In this document: positions 18,895-29,500 of the stretch, one piece after another
How positions within the stretch are numbered: position 1 is the stretch's first letter
Layout of the letters: every line of letters starts with the position of its first letter
Origin: Psychrobacter sp. Pi2-1
Lineage (GTDB): Bacteria; Pseudomonadota; Gammaproteobacteria; Pseudomonadales; Moraxellaceae
Length of the DNA stretch: 64,000 nt
Direction: 5' to 3'
Assembly: GCF_904846645.1 (NCBI RefSeq)
Contig: NZ_CAJHBO010000010.1
Span: forward strand, 40,070-104,069
The notes under the pieces: generated by a model
What the model saw: only the letters and a program-made list of their open reading frames with translations
Databases searched by the model: none
Told to the model about the DNA's origin: nothing
Position numbers and translations under genes: made by a program

Positions 18895-18993
18895 TTACTT
18901 AGGTAGCAACACTGTATCAATCACGTATATAGCATTGTTTGCTTGTATATCAGTTATTGCGATATTTGAGACAAAATGATGGTGATTAACTAC
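18895..18993 (-). pseudogene. Remnant of a fasciclin-domain gene (C-terminal end only)
   Basis: Read on the minus strand from about 18990 to the TAA at 18895, the translation ends SNIAITDIQANNAIYVIDTVLLPK-like (TDIQANNAIYVIDTVLLPK then stop). This aligns residue for residue with the end of the intact neighbour (TDIAANNGVVHVIDRVLLPK). Upstream the frame closes with a stop codon, and I find no further fasciclin sequence. It is a decayed third copy. Confidence 0.82.
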
Positions 18994-19062
18994 TTTTAGA
19001 TGTCTGTTTTAAAATTTGAACCTAAACAGAAACTTATATAGATAAAGCTCTAAAGTCTAAAA

Positions 19063-19103
19063 CAGCCATTGTCTGATAATGAAATCATCACAAACAATGG
19101 CTG
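19063..19103 (-). terminator. Probable terminator of the second fasciclin gene
   Basis: A 10-bp perfect stem CAGCCATTGT/ACAATGGCTG with a 21-base loop. Only four T follow on the minus strand, so termination strength is uncertain. Confidence 0.55.
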
Positions 19104-19146
19104 CTTAGTCTTATAATAAATACAGTGGGTATGCCTCAGTTAATAC

Positions 19147-19701
19147 TTATTTAGGCAACAATACTCTATCGATTACATGGACAACACCATTGTTGGCAGC
19201 GATATCAGTCTTCACAATGTTCGTTGTACGACCATTTTCATCCATCAGCTTGCCTTCTTTGGTTACCATTAGCGTGTCTTTGCTAGCAGTCATTACATTA
19301 CCAGGCTTCACATCTTTGGCATACATAGCCATATCACCAGCCACTACGTGATAACCCAATACTTTAGTCAATAGTGGCTTATTAGCAAATAACTGTGCTT
19401 TGGTCATACCTGTTTCTTGCAATGCTTGCATAAAGGCAGCATTGGTCGGTGCAAATACCGTATAGTTGGCATTAGGATCAGACAACATATCGACTAGGCC
19501 TGCTGCTTGTACCGCTTCTACCAATACTGAAAAATCAGGATTGCTTTGCGCAACTTGTACAACATTCATTTTAGCCATATTCTGACTGTGCATTGGTGCT
19601 TTCATATCGCCCGTCTTTGCTGGCATCATATTATTACAAGCACTTAGACCTGCGATTGAGATAGCCAATGTACCGATGGTGGCAATTTTAGTAAGTTTCA
19701 T
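19147..19701 (-). CDS. Fasciclin-domain lipoprotein
   Basis: A 184-residue lipoprotein with signal peptide and lipobox LSAC at about residues 19-22, a short linker, and one FAS1 domain (about 48-184). Motifs are FSVLVEAVQAAGLVDMLS, YTVFAPTNAAFMQALQETGMTKAQL, LLTKVLGYHVVAGDM and NGVVHVIDRVLLPK. It lacks the long acidic linker of the neighbouring fasciclin protein. It is a paralogue of that neighbour and of the remnant between them. Envelope-anchored adhesion or matrix binding is the family expectation, not shown here. Confidence 0.92.
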   Translation of the reverse strand: MKLTKIATIGTLAISIAGLSACNNMMPAKTGDMKAPMHSQNMAKMNVVQVAQSNPDFSVLVEAVQAAGLVDMLSDPNANYTVFAPTNAAFMQALQETGMTKAQLFANKPLLTKVLGYHVVAGDMAMYAKDVKPGNVMTASKDTLMVTKEGKLMDENGRTTNIVKTDIAANNGVVHVIDRVLLPK

Positions 19702-20273
19702 AACATTTTCCTTAATGATTTGAATTTCTTTGACGTTGGTATTGTTTCAACTATGATATTACTGTCTTACAGATCATCCTGCCTGCTAATGTCATTTGCT
19801 CACCATACTGTACTGCTAACATTGATACTCTTGGTACCAATTATTGCTAATAAATGAGCCTATATTTATAAGTAGGACTTACTAAGACCTTGTATTTCTG
19901 AAATTAAATTAACATGTAAGCAATCTTTATCAACCTGCCTTTGCGCAATTTTTTGTGGTATGGGTGTAAATTCTGTCTGACTTCTGAGCGTTCCCGTTGG
20001 CTTTTATTTGCAAAAGAAAAGCTTTATGTAAGCCCTTAGCGAAATGATATTCATTTGTGCGTATCTGCTTTATGAAATAGACTCTAATACCTTACTTTGT
20101 TACTTAGCTCTCCTCTTATTTATCTATTGCCAAAGAGGAATATGCAGTATCCCTATGTAGCAAACTTTTCATGCTAAAATAATGCAAATTTGCGGTCCTC
20201 TTCGTGAGACTCTGCACGCTACTGGTTTGTTATTCCTTCTTTTTTTAATAATTACGATATAAGCAGCACACCT
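19702..20273. other. Divergent intergenic region upstream of metH
   Basis: About 570 bases carrying the promoters of the fasciclin gene and metH. I looked for a cobalamin riboswitch B12 box and for an SAH or SAM motif and recognised none. No ORF or strong hairpin is seen. Confidence 0.5.
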
Positions 20274-23200
20274 ATGATTCCAACGACGACCTCACCAACC
20301 GATTCTCATACCGATACCGCCTCTACCTCCTCGTCCGCTAATGACTTTATATTAACACCACCTGCTGTATTTCCGTTTAAAGAGCAGCAACTAACCGCTC
20401 GTGCCCGTATTACTGAGCAGATGGCATCACGCATTTTGATGTTAGACGGTGCGATGGGTACGCAGATTCAGACCTATAAGTTAGAAGAAGCAGATTATCG
20501 TGGTGAGCGTTTTGCTGATATCGACCAAGATGTACGCGGCAACAACGATCTACTGGTACTGACTCAGCCGCACATGATTAAAGACATTCATCACGATCAT
20601 CTGCTAGCGGGTGCTGATATCATCGAGACCAATACCTTTAACGGTACGCGTCTGTCGATGGCTGACTATGACATGCAGTACCTAGTGCCAGAACTAAATA
20701 GGACAGCAGCCAAGATTGCTAGAGCAGCGGCGGATGAATTTACCGCAAAAACGCCTGAGAAGCCGCGCTTCGTTGCGGGTGTTGTTGGCCCGACTTCACG
20801 CACGTGCTCACTATCGCCTGATGTCAATGATCCTGCATTTCGTAATATTACCTTTGATGAGTTGGTACTCAACTACCGTGAAGCGACTTTGTGCCTGATA
20901 GAAGGCGGCGTCGATATTATTTTGATTGAAACGATTTTTGATACGCTAAATGCCAAAGCGGCGATATTTGCGATCACTGGTGTATTTGACGATATTGGCT
21001 TTGAGTTGCCAATCATGATTTCGGGTACGATTACCGATGCGTCAGGTCGCACGCTATCTGGTCAAACAGCTGAGGCGTTTTATAACTCTATCCGCCATGC
21101 AAAGCCTCTATCCGTTGGATTTAACTGTGCGCTTGGTGCTGATGCGCTACGTCCACACATCCAAACGCTATCGAATATCGCTGATACCTTTGTCTCTGCG
21201 CATCCAAACGCTGGTCTGCCCAATGAGTTTGGTGAGTATGACGAAACTGCTGAAGAAACGGCTGCCTTACTTGAAGGTTTTGCCAAAGCAGGCATCTTAA
21301 ATATTGTCGGCGGCTGCTGTGGTACGACGCCTGAGCATATCCGTCAAATCGCTAAAGTAGTGGCGAATTATCCGCCGCGTGTCATTCCTGAGATAGCGCC
21401 TGCCTGCCGGCTATCAGGTCTAGAGCCATTCACCATCAACTCTGATAGTCTGTTTGTCAATGTCGGTGAACGTACCAACGTTACAGGCTCAAAAAAATTC
21501 TTGCGCTTGATTAAAACCGAAGCCTATACCGAAGCGCTCGATGTCGCTCGCGATCAGGTCGAAGGTGGCGCGCAAATCGTTGATATCAATATGGACGAAG
21601 GCATGCTCGACTCCAAGCAGGCGATGATTCACTTCGTCAATTTGGTCTCAGGGGAACCAGATATCAGCCGTGTACCACTAATGATTGACTCGTCCAAATG
21701 GGACATTATCGAAGAAGGCCTAAAGCGTACGCAGGGCAAATCTGTCGTCAACTCCATTTCATTAAAAGAAGGTCACGCTGAGTTCGTTGAACGTGCCAAA
21801 TTATGCATGCGTTATGGTGCCGCGATTATCGTCATGGCATTTGATGAAGACGGACAGGCTGACACTTACGAACGTAAGATTGAAATATCTAAACGCAGCT
21901 ATGACGTACTGGTCAACGAAGTGGGCTTCCCATCAGAAGATATTATTTTTGATCCAAATATTTTCGCGGTTGCCACGGGTATCACCGAGCATAATAACTA
22001 CGGCGCTGACTTTATTAATGCCACACGTTGGATTACGGAAAATCTACCAAATGCCATGGTCTCAGGTGGGGTGTCCAACGTGTCGTTTAGTTTCCGTGGT
22101 AACCCAATCCGTGAAGCGATCAACTCCGTATTCTTATACCACGCGATCAAAAACGGTCTGACCATGGGTATCGTCAACCCAGCCATGCTTGAGCTGTACG
22201 ATGATATTCCAAAGGAAGCCCGTGACGCTATCGAAGACGTCATGCTCAACCGCAATCAAGGTGAAACTGGTCAAGATGCCACTGAACGTCTAATGACCGT
22301 CGCTGAAAACTACCAAGATGGCGGCAAGAAAAAAGACAGTACTGTCGATATGAGCTGGCGCGAAGGCACGGTAGAAGAACGCATCGCCCACGCACTAGTC
22401 AAAGGCGTGACGACCTTTATCGAAGCGGATACCAAAGAAGCATGGGAGAAGTACCCTAAACCGCTAGAAGTCATCGAAGGGCCACTCATGGACGGTATGA
22501 ATATCGTCGGTGATCTATTCGGTGCTGGTAAAATGTTCCTCCCGCAAGTCGTGAAATCTGCTCGCGTGATGAAGCAGTCCGTCGCATGGCTAAACCCATA
22601 TATCGAAGCGGAAAAAGTCGAAGGCGAAGTCAAAGGTAAAATCCTAATGGCAACCGTCAAAGGCGACGTGCATGATATCGGCAAAAACATCGTCGGCGTG
22701 GTGCTTGGCTGTAACGGCTATGATATCGTCGATTTGGGCGTGATGGTACCTTGTGAAAAAATCCTCGATACTGCCATCGCAGAAAAAGTCGATATCATCG
22801 GTCTGTCTGGTCTGATTACCCCAAGTCTCGATGAGATGGTCTATGTCGCCAAGCAAATGCAAGAGCGCGGCATGACACTACCATTGATGATCGGCGGTGC
22901 AACGACGTCGAAAGCGCATACTGCCGTCAAGGTCGAGCCGCAATATCAAAACGATGGCGTCATCTATGTATCGGATGCTTCGCGCTCAGTCGGTGTGGTG
23001 ACCAAATTACTATCAAAAGAACACCGTCAAGCGCTCATCGATGAGACACGCGAAGAGTATGTCAAAGTGCGTGAGCGTCTGGCTAAGCGTCAACCAAAAG
23101 CTGCCAAAGTCACCTATGCCGAATCAGTCAAGATTGGCTTTCAGTATGATTGGAAAAACTATGTGCCACCAGTGCCAAATAAGCTAGGACAAGTGATATT

Positions 23201-24077
23201 GGATGACTATCCGATCAGCAATTTGCTGCCTTATATTGACTGGACACCGTTCTTTATCTCTTGGGGTCTGACCGGTAAATACCCGAAAATATTGCAAGAT
23301 GATGTGGTTGGTGAAGCGGCTCGCGATTTGTTTGAAAATGCAGAAGAGCTACTACAAAAGATGATTGATGAAAAATCAATCGTAGCGAAAGGTGTGTTTA
23401 AACTGATGCCAGCGCGCCGTACTGGCGCAGATACCGTCACTGTATATGACAATGACCCACAAAATGGTGGTAAACCGACCTACCAGTTTGAGCACTTACG
23501 TCAGCAAAGCGACAAGGCAAGCGGCAAGCCTAACTTTAGCTTGGCAGACTTTATCTCACCATCAGACACCCACACTGATCACTTGGGCGGCTTTACTGTT
23601 TCTATCGTCGGTACAGAAGCACTGGCTGAGCAATACAAAGCAGCAGGCGATGACTATAATGCCATTATGGTACAGGCGCTGTCTGACCGCTTAGCTGAAG
23701 CATTTGCCGAACATTTACATGAGCTAATACGTAAAGAGTACTGGGGCTACCAACCAACCGAATCACTTACCAATGATGAGATGATTAAAGAAAAATACGT
23801 CGGTATCCGCCCAGCGCCTGGCTATCCGGCTTGCCCTGAGCATACCGAAAAAGGCAAATTGTTTGATTGGCTCGGTACGACCAGCGCTATCGGTACGACG
23901 CTCACCGAAAGCTATGCAATGTGGCCAGCATCGTCGGTCAGTGGCTTTTATTATTCGCATCCTGACAGTGAGTACTTTAACGTCGGTAAAATCGGCCGAG
24001 ATCAGTTAGAGGATTATGCTAAGCGGAAAGACTGGGATATAAAGACGGCTGAGAAGTGGTTAAATCCGAATTTGTAG
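20274..24077 (+). CDS. metH: Cobalamin-dependent methionine synthase
   Basis: Transfers a methyl group from methyltetrahydrofolate to homocysteine through methylcobalamin. The 1267 residues hold all four modules in order. First is the homocysteine domain (about 45-365; [19 protein letters not shown] and the zinc ligands in [10 protein letters not shown]). Next is the pterin domain (about 390-660; [14 protein letters not shown]). The cap and cobalamin domain follows, with [12 protein letters not shown] in which H800 is the cobalt-ligating histidine. Last is the C-terminal reactivation domain (about 930-1267; [15 protein letters not shown]) that binds AdoMet. An extra Ser/Thr-rich N-terminal tail of about 40 residues precedes the core. 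It ends at a clear terminator. Confidence 0.98.
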   Translation: MIPTTTSPTDSHTDTASTSSSANDFILTPPAVFPFKEQQLTARARITEQMASRILMLDGAMGTQIQTYKLEEADYRGERFADIDQDVRGNNDLLVLTQPHMIKDIHHDHLLAGADIIETNTFNGTRLSMADYDMQYLVPELNRTAAKIARAAADEFTAKTPEKPRFVAGVVGPTSRTCSLSPDVNDPAFRNITFDELVLNYREATLCLIEGGVDIILIETIFDTLNAKAAIFAITGVFDDIGFELPIMISGTITDASGRTLSGQTAEAFYNSIRHAKPLSVGFNCALGADALRPHIQTLSNIADTFVSAHPNAGLPNEFGEYDETAEETAALLEGFAKAGILNIVGGCCGTTPEHIRQIAKVVANYPPRVIPEIAPACRLSGLEPFTINSDSLFVNVGERTNVTGSKKFLRLIKTEAYTEALDVARDQVEGGAQIVDINMDEGMLDSKQAMIHFVNLVSGEPDISRVPLMIDSSKWDIIEEGLKRTQGKSVVNSISLKEGHAEFVERAKLCMRYGAAIIVMAFDEDGQADTYERKIEISKRSYDVLVNEVGFPSEDIIFDPNIFAVATGITEHNNYGADFINATRWITENLPNAMVSGGVSNVSFSFRGNPIREAINSVFLYHAIKNGLTMGIVNPAMLELYDDIPKEARDAIEDVMLNRNQGETGQDATERLMTVAENYQDGGKKKDSTVDMSWREGTVEERIAHALVKGVTTFIEADTKEAWEKYPKPLEVIEGPLMDGMNIVGDLFGAGKMFLPQVVKSARVMKQSVAWLNPYIEAEKVEGEVKGKILMATVKGDVHDIGKNIVGVVLGCNGYDIVDLGVMVPCEKILDTAIAEKVDIIGLSGLITPSLDEMVYVAKQMQERGMTLPLMIGGATTSKAHTAVKVEPQYQNDGVIYVSDASRSVGVVTKLLSKEHRQALIDETREEYVKVRERLAKRQPKAAKVTYAESVKIGFQYDWKNYVPPVPNKLGQVILDDYPISNLLPYIDWTPFFISWGLTGKYPKILQDDVVGEAARDLFENAEELLQKMIDEKSIVAKGVFKLMPARRTGADTVTVYDNDPQNGGKPTYQFEHLRQQSDKASGKPNFSLADFISPSDTHTDHLGGFTVSIVGTEALAEQYKAAGDDYNAIMVQALSDRLAEAFAEHLHELIRKEYWGYQPTESLTNDEMIKEKYVGIRPAPGYPACPEHTEKGKLFDWLGTTSAIGTTLTESYAMWPASSVSGFYYSHPDSEYFNVGKIGRDQLEDYAKRKDWDIKTAEKWLNPNL

Positions 24078-24116
24078 ATTATTAATGGTTTAGCGAGATA
24101 TTATTGACTACATTCA

Positions 24117-24150
24117 GCGTACTAATTAAAAGTTAGTACGCCGTTTTTTT
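24117..24150 (+). terminator. Terminator of metH
   Basis: A 9-bp stem GCGTACTAA/TTAGTACGC with loop TTAAAAG, then seven T after CG. Confidence 0.92.
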
Positions 24151-24509
24151 ATTGTTTTTATTGTCGTAACTTTCGCCGCATCTCATCTAACACCGTCTAA
24201 CAATGGCGCTATCACTTTTTGTTTTCTAGGCATCATCCAAAAGGCTCTCTTTTGGTATACGACAACGTTTGTATTTTCTGCTCTTCAGTTACTTAAACCA
24301 TCTTCTTAATATATAAAATTGTTTATATTTTAATTCGCTTATCCAGATTATTTTTGTTATATTTATAATTATAGATATAAATAGCGTTTTTAAACTATAG
24401 ATCATGCCGTAACCTTTTAACCTTTAAGGCATCTTTTAATATAAGGAGGAACAGGACGTTCGTGTGAGCGCAGTTCGATTTTATATTTTTTATTTAAGGA
24501 GAGATAAAA
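24151..24509. other. Intergenic region upstream of the four-repeat lipoprotein
   Basis: A/T-rich leader. The only clear signal is a strong AAGGAGAG ribosome binding site before the ATG at 24510, with a second AAGGAGG about 65 bases earlier that opens no worthwhile frame. Confidence 0.5.
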
Positions 24510-26006
24510 ATGAAACCCTTTAAATTGACACTACTGGCCATTACTACCGCGCTGTTTTTACAAGGATGTGGTGATGATAATGATGGCTCATCTACATCAC
24601 AATCTGATCAGTCAGATATCGATACCAATATCGTCGGCTTTTGGAGCGAAGATAGTAGTAATGACAACAGCTTGAGCGCCATATCTTTTATGAGTGACGG
24701 TACTTATGTGCAAGTTCAGGTTAACAACGAATCGCTGGTTGATGATCCACAAGGCGGTCTTGAATGGGGAACCTATGAGATTAACAGTAAAACTGGAGAA
24801 TTAACCACCACACAGCTGTTTGACGAAAATGGCAATATGGGTTTGTCAGACGCGCCAAACCTATCAGCCCGTGTATCTGACGGTAAGCTGATTCTGCAAG
24901 TCGATGAGAACGAAAATGGTAGCATCGATAGTGATGAACAATATAATTTCTCAGAAATCCAGCCCGATGGCATCGTAGGCGCTTGGAGCTTCGATGATGT
25001 AGACGATACAGATGATGAGCTGATTGGCGTGGCTTTTTTAGATGATAGTCAATACGTTCATGTACAGGTAAATTCGGATCTCTCAGTTGATAACGATGAA
25101 AACGGTCTTGAATGGGGTACTTATGCGATCAACCCATCCACCAATCAACTCACAACCACTCAAACCTTTGATAGTAATGCTGGCAAAGGGCTATCAGAGC
25201 CAAGCACTCGTTACGCGCGCGTAACTGATGACGAGCAGCTCATCCTCGATGTCGATGACGATTCATTTACCTTCTCAAGAACTGCTGTTCAAGAGCCAGT
25301 CGATGAGCAGATGCTATCAGGGCTGTGGCGAATGGACTCGGGTGATGAGGAGCTAGTGACTCTATCCTTTTTAGACGATGGCACCTACGTACAAACCCAA
25401 GTCACTGGTCCTACCTCATCAAGAGATGAAGAAAATGGAATCGAATGGGGTAAATACTCTTTGGCAGCCGATGGTAAATTTACCATCAATGAGATTGTAT
25501 TTGATAATAATGGTACTACTGGCCTGTCCGATGGCAAAGATGGACTAATAAAGGTTCAAGTTTCTGATGACACACTGACGTTAAGTGTGGACGATAACGA
25601 CAATAAGATCATAGACGATAATGAGTCCTTTACATTCGTTAAAGCCAAGTCTGAGAATGAGCTAGGTATTTGGAAGGCAAAAGCAGGTCAGGTTGATGAC
25701 GAACTTACCTTAGTTGGGTTCTTAGATGACCAAACCTTCTTTCACATAGAAGTCGATGAAAAGCCGCCTTTTGATGAGCCTGAAATGCCACCTTCTGGTA
25801 TGGACTGGAATCTTTATACCTTAGGTAATAATGGACTGTTTACCCTCGGTCAGTCGCTATACAGCAATACTGGTGGTAATGATTTATCGTTCTTTTATCA
25901 GATGAACATCAGCGTCTCAGGCGATACACTGACCTTCAACGGCTACGAGGATCAAATTGAAGTACAAAACAATGACGGTGAAACGGTGATTTTTGATCGT
26001 CAGTAG
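24510..26006 (+). CDS. Lipoprotein of four tandem ~115-residue repeats
   Basis: A 498-residue protein of unknown function. Residues 1-20 are a lipoprotein signal with lipobox LQGC. The mature chain consists of four homologous units starting at about residues 41, 155, 269 and 385. Each begins G-(F/A/L/I)-W, continues with an FLDDGTYVQ-like strand pair (ISFMSDGTYVQVQV, VAFLDDSQYVHVQV, LSFLDDGTYVQTQV, VGFLDDQTFFHIEV), then GLEWGTY/GIEWGKY/GMDWNLY, and ends in an acidic stretch such as DENENGSIDSDE that resembles calcium-binding loops. The fold is probably a small beta-barrel per unit. Very acidic overall. No family name is recognised. Divergence among copies implies an old duplication. Strong AAGGAGAG ribosome binding site. 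Confidence 0.85.
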   Translation: MKPFKLTLLAITTALFLQGCGDDNDGSSTSQSDQSDIDTNIVGFWSEDSSNDNSLSAISFMSDGTYVQVQVNNESLVDDPQGGLEWGTYEINSKTGELTTTQLFDENGNMGLSDAPNLSARVSDGKLILQVDENENGSIDSDEQYNFSEIQPDGIVGAWSFDDVDDTDDELIGVAFLDDSQYVHVQVNSDLSVDNDENGLEWGTYAINPSTNQLTTTQTFDSNAGKGLSEPSTRYARVTDDEQLILDVDDDSFTFSRTAVQEPVDEQMLSGLWRMDSGDEELVTLSFLDDGTYVQTQVTGPTSSRDEENGIEWGKYSLAADGKFTINEIVFDNNGTTGLSDGKDGLIKVQVSDDTLTLSVDDNDNKIIDDNESFTFVKAKSENELGIWKAKAGQVDDELTLVGFLDDQTFFHIEVDEKPPFDEPEMPPSGMDWNLYTLGNNGLFTLGQSLYSNTGGNDLSFFYQMNISVSGDTLTFNGYEDQIEVQNNDGETVIFDRQ

Positions 26007-26042
26007 CTATCAAAATAACAATGCAAAAATAGCCATAAAATC

Positions 26043-26076
26043 AAACTCAGCTTATCAATGAATAGGCTGAGTTTTT
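26043..26076 (+). terminator. Terminator of the four-repeat lipoprotein gene
   Basis: A 9-bp stem AAACTCAGC/GCTGAGTTT with a 14-base loop and a T-rich tail. Its right end overlaps the stop codon of the convergent small DUF2256 gene. Confidence 0.85.
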
Positions 26077-26230
26077 ATTTGAAATATTCGCTTTTTGTCT
26101 TACTTCTTCGACAGCGCTCAGAACAATAAATCACCTGCTCCCAATCTTTCTCCCATTTCTTACGCCACGTAAATGGACGCTGACAGACAGGGCAGGTTTT
26201 TTGCGGTAGGTTTACCTTTTTATGTGCCAT
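26075..26230 (-). CDS. DUF2256 zinc-ribbon-like small protein (copy 1)
   Basis: A 51-residue protein, [20 protein letters not shown] at its start, with four cysteines in the pattern CPVC...YCSERC that should bind one zinc. This is the DUF2256 signature (LP-K-CPVC-RPF-WRKKW, then [11 protein letters not shown]). The function of the family is unknown. To my knowledge its genes often accompany photolyase/cryptochrome genes, and a photolyase lies 23 kb away here. A paralogue of 56 residues follows upstream on the same strand. The ATG at 26230 has AAAGGAGCA upstream. Confidence 0.87.
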   Translation of the reverse strand: MAHKKVNLPQKTCPVCQRPFTWRKKWEKDWEQVIYCSERCRRSKTKSEYFK

Positions 26231-26281
26231 CGTCTGCTCCTTTCTGCCATATATCTCATATCTATGGTTAACGTTTACTGC

Positions 26282-26452
26282 CTACTTAGCTTCTTTTTGA
26301 TGATCTAGCCCTTCATATTTTTTCACCCGTCGGCATTGGTCGGAGCAATAGACCATGCTCTCCCAGTTTTTATCCAACTTTTTAGTCCAGCTAAACTCGC
26401 GCTCGCAGACCGGGCAGAGTTTTTTGCGGACGTTCTTCTTTTTGTGCGCCAT
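26282..26452 (-). CDS. DUF2256 zinc-ribbon-like small protein (copy 2)
   Basis: A 56-residue protein with the same layout as copy 1: MAHKKKNVRKKLCPVCEREF, then W-ESMVYCSDQCRR, and a slightly longer charged tail. The start is set at the MAHKKK methionine (26452), matching the paralogue, rather than the longer frame opening within the heptamer tract side. The two copies are about half identical, so the duplication is not recent. Its promoter region contains a 13-copy heptamer repeat about 30 bases upstream of the start codon. Confidence 0.87.
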   Translation of the reverse strand: MAHKKKNVRKKLCPVCEREFSWTKKLDKNWESMVYCSDQCRRVKKYEGLDHQKEAK

Positions 26453-26481
26453 AATTTTCTCATTGGTTTGTTTACTACATT

Positions 26482-26572
26482 GGTCACTGGTCACTGGTCA
26501 CTGGTCACTGGTCACTGGTCACTGGTCACTGGTCACTGGTCACTGGTCACTGGTCACTGGTCACTGGTCACT
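26482..26572. repeat. Perfect GGTCACT tandem repeat, 13 copies
   Basis: Ninety-one bases made of exactly thirteen identical GGTCACT heptamers. They lie 29 bases upstream of the second DUF2256 start codon and 8 bases downstream of the stop codon of the giant ATPase gene. Both genes are on the minus strand. The absence of any mismatch implies recent or ongoing slippage. Confidence 0.98.
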
Positions 26573-26580
26573 ATAGTCTA

Positions 26581-29500
26581 CTAATCATAGTCGTCAAAGA
26601 TTTTATTAAGTCTGTTGAGACTATTAACGATTAACTTACCTGATTGATCAGCGCTGGTATCAATCGCTAGCTTCTCATCTATCCGCATTGTCAGTGGCTC
26701 TAACGCTTGCTTGAGGGCAGTTGCCATCAGTGCCGTTTGCTGATGAATATCAGGGATATCGCTATCGGCTGTTTGATTATCATTATTGCTAACCAAGCTA
26801 TCCGCCATTTTTTGCGCCAGTTGCTCAACGGCATCGACCAGCTGTACCATCAGTGCTTTTTGCACATCTTGGTTTTGCTTGAGATACTCGCCTTCCGCTT
26901 TATGGTCATGCTTATATATTTGCAGCAATTGATTCACGCTTTTTTCAAAGCCATTATCGATACTATCGCTGACGACTTTGGCATTGTTAATGACGCTATC
27001 GGCGAGGATTCTCTGCGCTTCTAACTGGTTATCAAGTTGCGCTTGCTGTCCTACCTCTCGTAATCGGGCGATTTGCTCTGGGTCATTTTTCGTTAAGTAT
27101 GTCTCAAACTGGCTACTGATGGCATTGAAGCCACTGGCCAAATCGACCAACTGGGCAACGATACGCGCGCCCGTATCGCCATCTTCTCCGCCCATGGCTT
27201 TGTTACGTAAGAAGTCAGCTTTGATTTGTGCCCAACGCTCTGTTTCTGCTTCGGTCAAGACACCGCGCATCTCGCCAAGCTTGAGCAAGTTGCTCTCTGC
27301 GCCTTGGGTCAATAGCTGTGACTCGCCCAGATAATGATCATCTATCAGCTGGTTCAGCTCGCTCTCATTCATGACCGCCGATAGTTTTTCGGTCATCTTG
27401 TTCATATTACGATAACTGCCCTGTAGCTTAAATATCGGCTCAACACGATACTTATCATCTTGCGAGGCGGAGGCAATATAGGCTTGGTTGACGTCCAGAA
27501 TGACTTCTTGCACCCTAAACATATGGCGCAAGATAGCGATAATTTCGTTAACTTCTGAGGTGCTATACGGATACGTCAAATCGCTGCTTTGTGCTTGTGC
27601 TAGATTTGCATTGTCCGCTTTCGCTATTTTAATGAGACGATGGACATCCGCTAGGTCTCGGTTGGCCAGTGGCGCGAGAACGGTGTTAGAAGTGAGCGAG
27701 TTTTCAATATAACTGAGTGCAAACACCTCTTCCATGCCGCTCATGATATCGCCTAAGTTATAGATGTCGGCACGGTTGGCGAGCATATCAGGGACTTTGA
27801 AGGCCTCACCGCTTTCGGTATACGGATTACCTGCCATGACCACGCAGAACTTTTTGCCACGCATGTCATAGGTCTTGGTCTTACCTTGCCAAACGCCATC
27901 GATACGGCGTGTACCATCACCCAACGAGATAAACTTCTGCAAAAATTCTGCATGGGTATGCTGAATATCATCGAGATACAGCATGACGTTGTTACCCATC
28001 TCAAAGGCCAAGTTGATTTTATTCAGCTCTTCTCGCGCAGTGGCATTGGGTGCTTTTTCGGGATCTAAAGACGTTACGTCGTGACCGAGTGACGGACAGT
28101 TAATCTTCATAAAGATAAGGCCGAGACGATTTGCCACGTACTCCATTAAGGTGGTTTTACCATACCCTGGTGGCGATATCATCATGAGGATACCCATCAG
28201 ATCGGTACGCTTATCCTCGCCGACCGTGCCCATCTGTTTGGCAAGATTGTCACCGATGAGCGGCAGGTAGCTCTCGTTAATCAGACGGTTACGCACAAAC
28301 GAAGACAGTGGACGCGGCATAAATTCGTCCAGTCGCAACGTCTCTTTTGAGTCATGCAATATCTCTGAGCGCATGGCCAGATAACGTCTATAGGCAGGGA
28401 TAACTTGGGTATCATGATGATGCAAACGATTTAAGAAATCATCGACGGCAAAGGTTAAGGTCTGCTGATGAATACGTATATGATCACCCAGCAAATTATT
28501 AACCTGACTCTCAAGCGATACCTTACCCGTGCTACGCTCAAAGCTCTGTACTTGATTAAGCGGATTATTAATACTGGTCAATGATGTAGTCGATGAAACT
28601 GGCGACGAGGTGATTGAAGAAAATGACAAGGCCGATGGCGTGGTACTTGCGCCTTGATTGCCTACTCCTTTAGCACTTAGCCCTTTATTAAAAGTAGCAC
28701 CTGAATCAATCAATCGTTGCACCAAAGCTTCACGCTGAGCATCATTTAATTGGGTAAGCAAGACGGCAATGGCTTCTGGCACATAATGACGGCCGCTCTC
28801 TAGCTGTTGCTTGCGTAGCGCTTCTTTTTCTTTACTCTCAGAAAGCTGCGCTTCACTGAGTGCCTCACCTGCTTCATTGGTGCCATCAGTCGCTACGTTA
28901 ACCGACTCTGTCCCACCATAAGTCTTATCAAGTAGTGCATGAAACCATGTTGCCAATAGCTCATAGGCTGATTTGGGTTGGAAGCCAAGCTTACCGATAG
29001 AAGATTGTAGTTGGTCAAAACTGGCCGTATTTTGCGTGCTGCCCGAAGCGCTATTCAACGTTTGGCTAAGCTGCTCACACAACTGCTGTGCTTGTTGACT
29101 AGTTTGCCAGTTTATTGTGCTGTTTGCGCCTATATTGGTTTCAGCCGATTGCCCCATGACGCTCACCAAGTATTCACAAGCAAGCTGAACGTAGCTTGGT
29201 TTGAAGATATTGGCGTTATGAACATCACTGGTATTTGAGTCCAGTTCTGACCCTGATTTAGATGTGGACTGCTTGCCAGCGCCATTATTAATGCCAGTAC
29301 CGTTATCAGCGCTAAGACTGTCATCATTATGAGCCATAACAAAATGACGCATCACTTGGCTCATGTCTTCAACCAATAGCGATTTGGCCGTATCACTGCC
29401 TAATGCACGGCGCAGTTGCTCAGCGGTAGCAGCTCTATCCGTCCAGTTATTTGCGCGTGTCAGCACTGATTCATTTAACCAAGCGTCATAACCAAATTGA

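Noticed and set aside
20000..20273. Cobalamin riboswitch in front of metH
   Set aside because: No B12-box-like sequence or suitable stem series is visible.
26482..26572. Possible CRISPR array
   Set aside because: The unit is seven bases with no spacers, and no cas gene is near.
26336..26584. Plus-strand frames encoding VTGHWSL repeats
   Set aside because: They are read-through of the GGTCACT heptamer opposite the DUF2256 gene, without plausible start or homology.
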